A DNA stretch of 20,153 nucleotides from Eubacteriaceae bacterium (GTDB lineage: Bacteria; Bacillota_A; Clostridia; Eubacteriales; Anaerofustaceae), in the NCBI GenBank assembly GCA_031280495.1, contig JAITGT010000044.1:1-20153 (forward strand), in the 5' to 3' direction. Shown piece by piece: positions 1 through 10,250 of this stretch. The notes under the pieces were generated by a model, which did no database searches, had not been told where the DNA came from, and saw nothing but the letters and a program-made list of their open reading frames with translations. The position numbers were made by a program, and so were the translations under genes. Position 1 is the first letter of the stretch. Each line of letters opens with the position of its first letter.

Positions 1-702
1 GGCGGAGATTCGCAGGCCGCCATGCCATTGGCAGCGGGGGTTGAGATGATTCACTCGTACTCGCTCGTACATGACGATCTTCCCTGCATGGACAACGACG
101 ACATGAGGCGTGGGCTCCCTTCCTGCCATGCCAAATATGGGTATGCCATGGCGCTTTTGGCAGGGGATGGATTGCTGACAGGCGCATTTTCCGCAATGGC
201 CAGCGGATGCCCTCACATTGGCGCAAGCCGTTATATGCGCGCCGTTGCCCTCATTGCCTCAGCGGCTGGAGAATGCGGCATGGTCGCCGGACAGGCGGCT
301 GACATAATCGCAACGGGCAAACACGCGCCAACAGCCGACGTGGAAGCCATCCACTCAAAGAAGACTGGCGCCCTCATCCGAGCTTGCGCCGAAGCCGGAG
401 CGCTTGTCGGGGGTGCGGGAGAGAAAGACGCCTTTGCTTTTCGCGCGTACGGCGAGCTGATTGGGCTGATGTTTCAAATAGCAGATGACGTAAAAGACGC
501 TACGGCGACTCTGGCTGAAATGGGGAAAAGGACGCACAAAGACGCAGAAATGGGCAAACCGTCCTATGTCGCCGCCTACGGCCTTGAAGGCGCCAAAAAG
601 AGGCTTCGAGAGCTCTCCCTACAGGCCGTGGAGAAGGTGGAAAACGTTCGCGCCGCATCCCCATTTTTTGCCCACGCGGCGGAATACTTCTCCCAGCCAT
701 AG
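1..702 (+). CDS. ispA: Short-chain prenyl (farnesyl/geranylgeranyl) diphosphate synthase, 5' end missing
   Basis: The reading frame is open from base 1, so the start lies before the window; the first ATG (22) is internal. The family condenses isopentenyl diphosphate with allylic diphosphates in the cytosol to make C15/C20 precursors of quinones and undecaprenyl carriers. Seen here: the first aspartate-rich motif DDLPCMD at bases 73-93, followed by NDDMRRG; a GQAADI stretch; the KTGALI segment; and the second aspartate-rich motif DDVKD at bases 484-498, then a GKPSYVAAYGLEGA segment typical of the C-terminal part. These match IspA closely along the visible length. Chain length of the product cannot be fixed because the residues just before the first motif are only partly visible. 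No convincing terminator lies between this gene and the next promoter, so some read-through into the glycolytic operon is possible. Confidence 0.93.
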   Translation, partial: GGDSQAAMPLAAGVEMIHSYSLVHDDLPCMDNDDMRRGLPSCHAKYGYAMALLAGDGLLTGAFSAMASGCPHIGASRYMRAVALIASAAGECGMVAGQAADIIATGKHAPTADVEAIHSKKTGALIRACAEAGALVGGAGEKDAFAFRAYGELIGLMFQIADDVKDATATLAEMGKRTHKDAEMGKPSYVAAYGLEGAKKRLRELSLQAVEKVENVRAASPFFAHAAEYFSQP

Positions 703-733
703 CGCCAGCTAAGCAAATGGTCCGGCGAATACC

Positions 734-762
734 CCTTTTATCACAAATTTTTGTGCTAAAAT
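734..762 (+). promoter_or_regulatory. Promoter of the glycolytic operon (extended -10)
   Basis: TGC followed by TAAAAT (754-762) is a good extended -10 element. The -35 region at the right distance (about 734-739, CCTTTT) is weak, as is usual when an extended -10 is present. Transcription would start near 769, giving an untranslated leader of roughly 80 bases before gap. Assignment is from sequence only. Confidence 0.6.
742..755. promoter_or_regulatory. Perfect palindrome overlapping the gap promoter, possible operator
   Basis: CACAAA-TT-TTTGTG is a perfect 14-base inverted repeat placed between the -35 region and the -10 box and sharing the TG of the extended -10. A protein bound here would block RNA polymerase, so repression is the natural reading. 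The arms resemble half sites of redox-sensing Rex boxes but in the inverse order (Rex sites read TTGTG...CACAA), and it does not resemble the CggR operator. The regulator is therefore not assigned. Confidence 0.45.
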
Positions 763-788
763 ACCTCTAGGACCATATACGAAAGGGC

Positions 789-834
789 AGGCGAGCGCAA
801 AGGGCGCGGTTATGCTGTGCCGCGCAGGTCGCCT
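789..834 (+). promoter_or_regulatory. Two-tier hairpin in the gap mRNA leader
   Basis: An outer stem AGGCGA (789-794) pairs with TCGCCT (829-834), and an inner stem GCGCGG (804-809) pairs with CCGCGC (820-825) around a ten-base loop. The outer stem ends one base before the Shine-Dalgarno sequence AGGAA (836-840). It could affect ribosome access or protect the 5' end of the long operon mRNA. It does not look like a known riboswitch to me. Confidence 0.4.
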
Positions 835-847
835 CAGGAAAAAACTT

Positions 848-1849
848 ATGGCAAGAATCGCAATAAACGGCTTTGGGCGGATCGGTCGCCTGGCTTTCCG
901 CCTAGTCAACGAAGACGAGAGCTTTGAGATCGTCGCTGTCAATGATTTGGCGGACGCAAAAACGCTCGCCCATCTCTTGAAATACGACACGGTGCATTCC
1001 AGCTACCGCCCGGATTCCGTCACTTGGGAGGAAGGAGCCATCATTGTCGGAGGAAAGCGCATACCTGTTTTTGCGGAGCGGGATCCACTGGCGCTTCCAT
1101 GGAAAGAGCTTGAAGTCGACGCCGTTTTAGAGTGCTCTGGGCGCTTTACAGACCTTGCTGGGTGCGAAAAGCACATCCAGGCAGGCGCCCGAAAAGCCAT
1201 TGTTTCCGCTCCGGGCAAGGGCGGGATGAAGACGGTTGTCTACAACGTAAACCACGGCATCCTTGACGGCACGGAAACGGTCATCTCTGGAGCGTCCTGC
1301 ACAACAAACTGCCTTGCGCCAATGGTCAAGGCCCTTGACGATGCGTTTGGCGTCGAATACGGCTTTATGACAACCGTGCACGCATACACCAATGACCAAA
1401 TGGTTCTTGACGGAAACCACAAGGATCTCAGAAGGGCGCGCGCAGCCGCTGTCAACATAATACCCACGACAACAGGGGCGGCTTCGGCGGTAGGGGACGT
1501 GCTTCCGCACCTTAAAGGCAAACTGGACGGGTATGCCCTGCGCGTTCCGGTCATGAGCGGATCGCTTGTGGACTTTACCTGCTCCCTCTCAAAAGAAGCA
1601 AGCATTGAGAGCCTGCGGGAGGCTTTCCTTTCGCGCCAAAGCGAAACCCTCGGCGCAACAGACGATCCGATTGTCTCTTCAGACATTATTGGAATGGGCT
1701 ATGCTTCCCTTATCGACCTTCCCCTGCTTGAAGTGATGACGGCAGAAGGCAGGCAATTGGTGAAAGTTGTGTCCTGGTACGACAATGAAATGTCCTATAC
1801 CCACCAGCTTGTTCGGCTCATGCGGCATTTTGCGCAACTGGGGAAGTAG
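848..1849 (+). CDS. gap: Glyceraldehyde-3-phosphate dehydrogenase, NAD-dependent type
   Basis: Catalyses the oxidative phosphorylation of glyceraldehyde 3-phosphate to 1,3-bisphosphoglycerate in the cytosol. The start at 848 gives MARIAINGFGRIGRLAF, the standard N-terminus, and has AGGAA seven bases upstream; an in-frame ATG at 812 would add 12 basic residues unlike the family and lacks a good ribosome site. The protein is 333 residues, the usual length. Visible: the Rossmann glycine motif GFGRIG; Asp33 after the second strand (VND), the mark of NAD rather than NADP preference; the catalytic motif SCTTNCLAP with Cys151; His178 in the TTVHAYTNDQ segment; and the C-terminal SWYDNEMSY element. 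First gene of a five-gene glycolytic operon; pgk begins nine bases after its stop. No cggR-like regulator gene precedes it. Confidence 0.97.
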   Translation: MARIAINGFGRIGRLAFRLVNEDESFEIVAVNDLADAKTLAHLLKYDTVHSSYRPDSVTWEEGAIIVGGKRIPVFAERDPLALPWKELEVDAVLECSGRFTDLAGCEKHIQAGARKAIVSAPGKGGMKTVVYNVNHGILDGTETVISGASCTTNCLAPMVKALDDAFGVEYGFMTTVHAYTNDQMVLDGNHKDLRRARAAAVNIIPTTTGAASAVGDVLPHLKGKLDGYALRVPVMSGSLVDFTCSLSKEASIESLREAFLSRQSETLGATDDPIVSSDIIGMGYASLIDLPLLEVMTAEGRQLVKVVSWYDNEMSYTHQLVRLMRHFAQLGK

Positions 1850-1858
1850 GGAAAGGCG

Positions 1859-3058
1859 ATGATGCGCTTTGTTGGCGACGCTTCGCTGGAGGGCAAGGTT
1901 GCCCTCGTCAGGGTGGACTATAATGTGCCGTTAGACAAGGAAAACAGGATAGTGGACGACATACGCATTGCAAAAACGATGCCAACAGTCCACTATTTGC
2001 TCGATCACGGGGCGAAAATCGTTTTGTGCACCCATATTGGGCGCCCAGAGGGCAAGCACAGAAAAGAGCTGTCCCTTGAAATCCTCCTTCCCTATTTGGA
2101 AAGCCTTGTGGGAGAAAAGATCCTCTTTGCCAACGATCCCGAGATTATTGGAGACGCAGCAAAGGCAATGCTTGCGCAGCTCAAAGAGGGGCAATGCCGA
2201 CTCATGCTTCTGGAAAACCTCCGCTTTCGGCCGGAGGAGGAAGCAAACGACCCCGAATTCGCGCGCGAGCTGGCGGGCTTTGGAGATATCTTCGTCATGG
2301 ACGCGTTCGGATGCGCTCACCGGGCGCACGCGTCAACCTATGGAATCGCTTCCTACTTAACTGCGTACGCAGGTTTTCTGATGGCAGCCGAGACAAAGTA
2401 TTTGGGCGAGCTGATGCGCTGCCCGGAAAAGCCATTTACCTTTATTTTGGGCGGCGTAAAGGTTTCCGACAAAATTGGGCTCATCACAAACCTGCTCCCC
2501 AAAGCGGACAACGTTTTGGTCGGCGGCGCGATGGCATTCACATTCTTTAAGGCCATGGGCGTGGGCATCGGAGACTCTCTCGCTGAAGACGACAAGCTTG
2601 AGCTTGCAAAATCCATACTTGACAAGGCCAATGAGCAAGGCGTGCAGTTTTACCTCCCTGTAGACATCGTCGCTTCAAACGGAGGTGACGCTGCGGTCTT
2701 TCCTGCAAATGCGATCCCACAAGGCTATGCAGGATACGACATTGGCCCAAAGACGCGCGAGTCGTTTGGCGAAGTGATTGCCGCCAGCAAGACGATCGTC
2801 TTCAACGGGCCCATGGGCGTTTTTGAGAAGAAAGGCTTCGAAGGCGGTACAAAAGCCGTTGTTATGGCTATGGCCAATTCCGGCGCCATCACTGTCGTGG
2901 GCGGAGGCGACTCTGCCTCTGCTGTTGCGGCTTTTGGCCTTGCGGATCGCTTTACCCACGTGTCAACCGGAGGGGGCGCGTCGCTTGAGCTTCTTGAAGG
3001 AAAGACTCTTCCAGGAGCAGAAATTCTCGAGATAGGGCAGACAGCGGAGGGGAGGTAA
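1859..3058 (+). CDS. pgk: Phosphoglycerate kinase
   Basis: Transfers the acyl phosphate of 1,3-bisphosphoglycerate to ADP, giving ATP and 3-phosphoglycerate. The 399-residue product has the family's full set of motifs in order: RVDYNVPL near the N-terminus, THIGRP (substrate binding), LLENLRF, MDAFGCAHRAHAS, ILGGVKVSDKI, GPMGVFE, and the nucleotide-binding GGGDSASA and STGGGASLELLEGK in the C-terminal domain. Two adjacent ATG codons (1859 and 1862) follow the purine-rich GGGAAAGG; either can be the true start, differing by one residue. It sits nine bases after gap and one base before tpiA, so it is surely co-transcribed. Confidence 0.97.
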   Translation: MMRFVGDASLEGKVALVRVDYNVPLDKENRIVDDIRIAKTMPTVHYLLDHGAKIVLCTHIGRPEGKHRKELSLEILLPYLESLVGEKILFANDPEIIGDAAKAMLAQLKEGQCRLMLLENLRFRPEEEANDPEFARELAGFGDIFVMDAFGCAHRAHASTYGIASYLTAYAGFLMAAETKYLGELMRCPEKPFTFILGGVKVSDKIGLITNLLPKADNVLVGGAMAFTFFKAMGVGIGDSLAEDDKLELAKSILDKANEQGVQFYLPVDIVASNGGDAAVFPANAIPQGYAGYDIGPKTRESFGEVIAASKTIVFNGPMGVFEKKGFEGGTKAVVMAMANSGAITVVGGGDSASAVAAFGLADRFTHVSTGGGASLELLEGKTLPGAEILEIGQTAEGR

Positions 3059-3059
3059 A

Positions 3060-3802
3060 ATGAGAAGATCGCTCATTGCTGGAAACTGGAAGATGAACAA
3101 AAGTGCTAGCGAGGCGTACGCGTTTCTGTCAGCTCTCGCGCCTCTCCTTTCCGGGAGCGAAGCCGAGGCGCTTGTCCTTCCGCCGTTCACGGCTCTTGGC
3201 GAGGCGCGCCGGGCCCTTGAGGGTTCTGGAGTGGCGCTAGGCGCGCAAAATTTTCATTGGGAAGAAAATGGCGCCTTCACTGGAGAAATTAGCGCTTCCA
3301 TGCTTATAGAGGCTGGCTGCACTTATGTGCTTGTCGGCCACTCGGAGCGGCGCCAGCTCTTTGCAGAAACTGGCATGGATTGCCACAAGAAAATGGCCTG
3401 TGCAATACGCAATGGGCTAAAGCCCATTCTCTGCGTTGGGGAAGGCATGGAAGAGCGCGAGCGTGGCAACGCGCTGCCCTTTATAGCAACGCAGCTCTCA
3501 GAGGCTCTGGAAGGAATCGATCTGCCGCAAGGCGCATGCGTCGCCTATGAGCCAATATGGGCAATAGGAACAGGCAAGACTGCCACAGAGGGGCAAGCGC
3601 ATGAAACGGCCCAGTTTATCCGGGAAGAGCTGCGCAGGAAATGGCCGCAGTCGGCTGAAGGAACCCGCATCCTCTACGGAGGAAGCGTAAAGAAGTCAAA
3701 TATAGCCGCTTTCATGAGTCTGGACGAGATTGACGGAGCTCTCGTCGGAGGCGCCAGCTTAGACGAAGGGTTTGCCCAGATCGTACAGGCAGCGCGATCG
3801 CA

Positions 3803-3806
<4 letters not shown>
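3060..3806 (+). CDS. tpiA: Triosephosphate isomerase
   Basis: Interconverts dihydroxyacetone phosphate and glyceraldehyde 3-phosphate. The 248-residue protein is of normal length and shows the (beta/alpha)8 barrel's active-site residues: Lys11 in GNWKMN, His94 in VGHSERR, Glu164 in AYEPIWAIGTGK, and the phosphate-gripping YGGSV motif near the C-terminus. The ATG lies one base after the pgk stop codon, and a strong GGAGGGGAGG site overlaps the end of pgk. The 3' end overlaps gpmI by four bases (ATGA), which points to coupled translation. Confidence 0.97.
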
Positions 3807-6693
<2,887 letters not shown>

Positions 6694-6726
6694 CATAGGC
6701 GCGCGCTTAAAAGAAAGCCGTCGTTT

Positions 6727-6761
6727 GCCGCAAATTGCAGGCGCATTTTGCGGCTTTTTTT
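6727..6761 (+). terminator. Rho-independent terminator of the glycolytic operon
   Basis: GCCGCAAA (6727-6734) pairs perfectly with TTTGCGGC (6747-6754), and seven T follow (6755-6761). The loop can close further with TGC/GCA. It lies 33 bases after the eno stop codon. Confidence 0.9.
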
Positions 6762-6877
6762 GTTCGCTGCAAAGGGGCGCAATAGGCAATTATAATTCAT
6801 TGTTTTTGTGTTTTACTCAATATTACTTGGATTGCTGAACGTAGAAGACTCATTTGCTTTTTTTAAAAACGATTTTA

Positions 6878-6886
6878 TGCTAGAAT
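6878..6886 (+). promoter_or_regulatory. Promoter of the citrate synthase-aconitase operon
   Basis: TGC TAGAAT is an extended -10 in an AT-rich stretch; a run of T at 6858-6863 is at the -35 distance but is not a match to the consensus. The start would be near 6893, only about 20 bases before the GTG codon. The same TGCTA-AAT form occurs before gap and folC in this window. Confidence 0.55.
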
Positions 6887-6913
6887 AGCGTATATATCTA
6901 AAGGGAGGCCAAG

Positions 6914-8266
6914 GTGAAACACAAATGCACTGAAATTGCGGAGCCAAATCTATACAGAGACATCTTTCCATACGAGAATTTCCCAATAGCCAGCATGGCG
7001 GGCGCCGTTCGCCTTCCTGAAGATTTATGGGTTTCAGACACAACCCTGAGGGACGGCCAGCAGTCTATGAGGGCCTTTACGACGCGTCAGTCCGTTCAAA
7101 TTTTCAAATTCCTAAACGAAATTGACAACAACACTGGAGCCATCCGGCAGGCAGAGTTTTTCGTGTACTCAGAGCCGGATCGGCAGGCCCTCCTTGAGTG
7201 CATGGAGCTTGGCTGCCAGTTTCCGGAAGCGACAACATGGATACGCGCAAGCCGAGACGATTTCCGCCTTATCAAAAGCCTCGGCATAAAGGAGACGGGC
7301 ATGCTCATGTCTTGCTCTGATTACCATATATTTAAGAAATTTAACTCCACGCGCACGAAAACTATGGAGAGTTTTTTGTCCATTGCGGAGCTTTGCCTAA
7401 GGGAAGGCATTCGGCCGCGTTGCCACCTTGAAGACATTACGAGGGCGGACATGGACGGCTTTGTCGTCCCACTAGTCAAGAACCTCGTCGATTTGTGCGA
7501 AGGGACCGGAATGGAGCTGAAAGTGCGCGCATGCGACACCCTTGGCCTGGGCCTTCCAAACGAGGAATCGCCAGAGCCGAGAAACGTGCCGCGCATTATT
7601 CAAAAGCTCCAATGCGAATGCGGGCTTGAAAGCCGCCAGCTGGAATGGCATGGCCACAATGACTTTCACCTGGGCGTCGCCAATTCTATGGCAGCCTGGA
7701 TCAATGGGGCATCCTCTATTTCCTCCACTCTGCTTGGCAGAGGGGAAAGATGCGGGAATACCACTCTTGAAGGAATGCTGGCCCTATACTGCCAAATAAA
7801 AGGGGAAAAGCGCCTACGCCTCGATCTGCTCAACGATGTGGTAGAGTTTTTTGCAAAGAGCCTGGACTATTTTGTGCCTGAGAAATACCCTATTCTGGGG
7901 ACAGACTTTAACACGACGAAGGCAGGCATTCACGCAGACGGGCTTTTGAAAGACCCCGAGATATACAATTCTTTCGACACAAAGAAGATCCTTAACCGCC
8001 CGATTGTCATCATGATCAACCAGTCGAGCGGGTCAAGCGGCATTGCCGGTTGGCTCAACAATTACTACAAACTGAAAGGGACAAAGATGATCTCCAAGAA
8101 AGATCAGCGCGTAGCGCTGATCAAAAATTGGGTCGACGCACAATATGAAAGGGGGCGCACTGACAATATAACAAACGAGGAGCTGCGCGAGCTGGCTAGC
8201 GAGCACTTTCCTGAAATTGCCCCCCAAAAACATGGCCAGTCGCAAATGGCCCATACGGAGATATAG
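6914..8266 (+). CDS. Probable Re-type citrate synthase (isopropylmalate/homocitrate synthase family)
   Basis: The 450-residue product is a DRE-TIM (HMGL-like) acyl-CoA condensing enzyme. Seen: DTTLRDGQQ (residues 42-50, catalytic Arg46 and metal ligand Asp47), the metal-binding HGHND (246-250), GRGERCGNTTLE (275-286) and KAGIHADG (336-343). There is no long LeuA-type regulatory domain. Members of this family with this architecture include the Re-citrate synthase of Clostridium kluyveri, which joins acetyl-CoA and oxaloacetate in anaerobes lacking the ordinary (Si) enzyme. The aconitase nine bases downstream fits citrate as product. Automatic annotation would likely call it 2-isopropylmalate or homocitrate synthase; homocitrate synthase is the main alternative. 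Start is a GTG with a strong AAGGGAGG site five bases before it. Role by family and context, not proven from sequence. Confidence 0.75.
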   Translation: MKHKCTEIAEPNLYRDIFPYENFPIASMAGAVRLPEDLWVSDTTLRDGQQSMRAFTTRQSVQIFKFLNEIDNNTGAIRQAEFFVYSEPDRQALLECMELGCQFPEATTWIRASRDDFRLIKSLGIKETGMLMSCSDYHIFKKFNSTRTKTMESFLSIAELCLREGIRPRCHLEDITRADMDGFVVPLVKNLVDLCEGTGMELKVRACDTLGLGLPNEESPEPRNVPRIIQKLQCECGLESRQLEWHGHNDFHLGVANSMAAWINGASSISSTLLGRGERCGNTTLEGMLALYCQIKGEKRLRLDLLNDVVEFFAKSLDYFVPEKYPILGTDFNTTKAGIHADGLLKDPEIYNSFDTKKILNRPIVIMINQSSGSSGIAGWLNNYYKLKGTKMISKKDQRVALIKNWVDAQYERGRTDNITNEELRELASEHFPEIAPQKHGQSQMAHTEI

Positions 8267-8275
8267 GCGCATCCA

Positions 8276-10204
8276 ATGCAAAACTTAGTAGAAAAAATTA
8301 TTTCCAGCCATCTAGCGGAAGGGGAAATGATCCCCGGATCCGAGATTGGCCTGCATATTGACCGCACTCTTACCCAGGACTCGACCGGCACCATGGCCTA
8401 TCTGCAATACGAGGCAATCACAGACGAAGCGGTCAAAACCGATCGCTCCGTTGCTTACGTCGATCACAATATGATCCAGGACGGGCCGGAGAACATGGAC
8501 GATCACCTCTACATACAGAGCATAGCAGACAAGATTGGGGTTGTCTTTTCCCGCCCAGGCAACGGCATCTGCCATCGGCTCAACCTGGACCGATTTTCTG
8601 TTCCTGCTCAAACGCTGCTGGGATCGGATTCCCATACGCCTACCTGTGGGGCAGTGGGCATGCTGGCCATTGGCGCAGGGGGGCTAGATGTGGCTGCAGC
8701 GATGGCGGGCAGCCCGTACCGCATTGCCATGCCTGACGTCATAGGGGTGAAGCTGTCTGGGAGCCTTAGAAATGGCGTGGGCGCAAAGGATCTGATTCTG
8801 AAGCTTCTGTCCATACTATCCGTAAAGGGCGGGGTGGGGAAGGCAATCGAGTACTTTGGAGAAGGCGTTTCCACGCTCAGCGTCTCAGAGCGTGCAACCA
8901 TTGCTAATATGGGCGCAGAGCTTGGCGCAACCGCCTCTGTTTTTCCCGCTGACGATCGTGTGCGCGCTTTTTTTGCCGCACAGCATAGGGAAGAGGATTT
9001 TCGGCCTATCGCTGCAGACCCTGGCTGCTCATACAGCCGCGTCATTGAAATCAGCTTGGATGAGCTGGCCCCTCTTGCCGCCTGCCCGCACATGCCCGAC
9101 GCTGTGCGCGAAGTTTCGGAGCTTGAGGGCGTGCAAATCAGCCAAGTCTGCGTTGGCAGCTGCACAAATTCCTCATTCGAGGATCTGTCCGCCGTCGCTT
9201 CGATCCTAAAAGGCAAAACTGTATCCCCAAACGTCAGCTTCACTGTTTCGCCTGGCTCGAGGCAGGTGTTGGACATGCTTGCGCAAAGCGGCGCCCTCTC
9301 CGATCTCCTCAACGCGGGGGCGCGCATCCTGGAATGCGCGTGCGGGCCCTGCATTGGCATGGGCTCTTCCCCCAACTCTGGCGGGGTGTCGCTGCGAACG
9401 TTCAACCGCAACTTTAAAGGCAGAAGCGGTACGGCCGACGCGCAGGTTTATTTAGTCAGCCCTGAGACAGCCGCCCTGTCCGCACTGCATGGATACATGG
9501 CAAGCCCACTCGGGAAAGCTGGCGAGAAGGCGGAGGAGCCGAAATCGTACCTTATCAACGACAACATGTTTGTCTGGCCGGAGGCGGACCGATCCAAAAC
9601 GGCCCGCAAAGGCCCAAACATAAAGCCCTTTCCCAAGGCAGCAGCGCCTGAAGAGGACCTGAGAGCGACAGTGGCCGCAAAGCTTTCCGACAATATCACA
9701 ACAGACGACATCATGCCTTCAAACGCAAAGCTTTTGCCATACCGATCGAACATAGAGTACTTATCCGATTATTGCCTTACGCCAGTTGACCCTCTCTTCC
9801 CCCAAAAAGCAAAGAGCTTTGGCCAGTCCGCGATCGTCGCAGGCCTAAACTACGGGCAAGGCTCTAGCCGAGAGCATGCGGCGCTCGCACCCCTCTATCT
9901 TGGCGTAAAGCTCGTCCTTGCCAAATCCTTTGCCCGCATCCACCGCGCAAATCTCATCAACAACGGGATTATTCCAGCGACATTCCTTCGCGGCGAAGAC
10001 TGGGACGAGATATCTGAAGGCGACGCGCTTCTTGTCCGAGGCGCGCCTGGACAGCTGTCCAGCCCGACTCTTCAGATCGAGAATGCTACAAAGGGTACTT
10101 TTTTCGCCGTTCGCCTGGATGCATCCGAACGGGAGCGCGCAATGCTGGCCAAAGGGGGCGCCATCAACCTCATAAAGTCCGAAAGCGGGAAAAAAGGCGT
10201 TTAG
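8276..10204 (+). CDS. Aconitate hydratase, short (Aquifex-type) monomeric form
   Basis: Isomerises citrate to isocitrate with a [4Fe-4S] cluster. The 642-residue protein is shorter than AcnA (about 890) and has the catalytic domains first and the swivel domain at the C-terminus in one chain. Cluster ligands are visible: Cys296 in VGSCTNSS and Cys356/Cys359 in CACGPCIGMG. Other family motifs: GSDSHTPTCGAVG (117-129) and GSSREHAAL in the swivel domain (529-537). The region around residues 411-465 looks like a linker. It starts nine bases after the preceding synthase, with only a weak AGG site, so coupled translation is likely. No isocitrate dehydrogenase gene follows; the operon ends here. A homoaconitase role is possible if the partner makes homocitrate. 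Confidence 0.9.
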   Translation: MQNLVEKIISSHLAEGEMIPGSEIGLHIDRTLTQDSTGTMAYLQYEAITDEAVKTDRSVAYVDHNMIQDGPENMDDHLYIQSIADKIGVVFSRPGNGICHRLNLDRFSVPAQTLLGSDSHTPTCGAVGMLAIGAGGLDVAAAMAGSPYRIAMPDVIGVKLSGSLRNGVGAKDLILKLLSILSVKGGVGKAIEYFGEGVSTLSVSERATIANMGAELGATASVFPADDRVRAFFAAQHREEDFRPIAADPGCSYSRVIEISLDELAPLAACPHMPDAVREVSELEGVQISQVCVGSCTNSSFEDLSAVASILKGKTVSPNVSFTVSPGSRQVLDMLAQSGALSDLLNAGARILECACGPCIGMGSSPNSGGVSLRTFNRNFKGRSGTADAQVYLVSPETAALSALHGYMASPLGKAGEKAEEPKSYLINDNMFVWPEADRSKTARKGPNIKPFPKAAAPEEDLRATVAAKLSDNITTDDIMPSNAKLLPYRSNIEYLSDYCLTPVDPLFPQKAKSFGQSAIVAGLNYGQGSSREHAALAPLYLGVKLVLAKSFARIHRANLINNGIIPATFLRGEDWDEISEGDALLVRGAPGQLSSPTLQIENATKGTFFAVRLDASERERAMLAKGGAINLIKSESGKKGV

Positions 10205-10217
10205 ACGCGCCTTTTTT
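10190..10217. terminator. Bidirectional terminator between aconitase and glmM
   Basis: AAAAAAGGCG (10190-10199) pairs perfectly with CGCCTTTTTT (10208-10217) around an eight-base loop that contains the aconitase stop codon. Read on the + strand it ends with T6; read on the - strand it also ends with T6, so it can stop both the aconitase operon and the convergent glmM operon, whose stop is 33 bases away. Confidence 0.85.
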
Positions 10218-10250
10218 ATGCTTTTCTGCTTTTGCTGATTGCGCGAGCGG

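Noticed and set aside
742..755. Rex (redox) operator
   Set aside because: The half sites are in the inverse order to Rex boxes and the spacing is wrong, so only an unassigned palindrome is reported.
812..847. N-terminal extension of gap from an in-frame ATG
   Set aside because: The 12 extra residues are basic and unlike GAPDH, lie in the hairpin leader, and the ATG at 848 has the proper ribosome site.
2194..2550. Long shadow frames inside pgk, gpmI and other genes on both strands
   Set aside because: They lie wholly inside genes with complete, conserved protein motifs and have no ribosome sites of their own.
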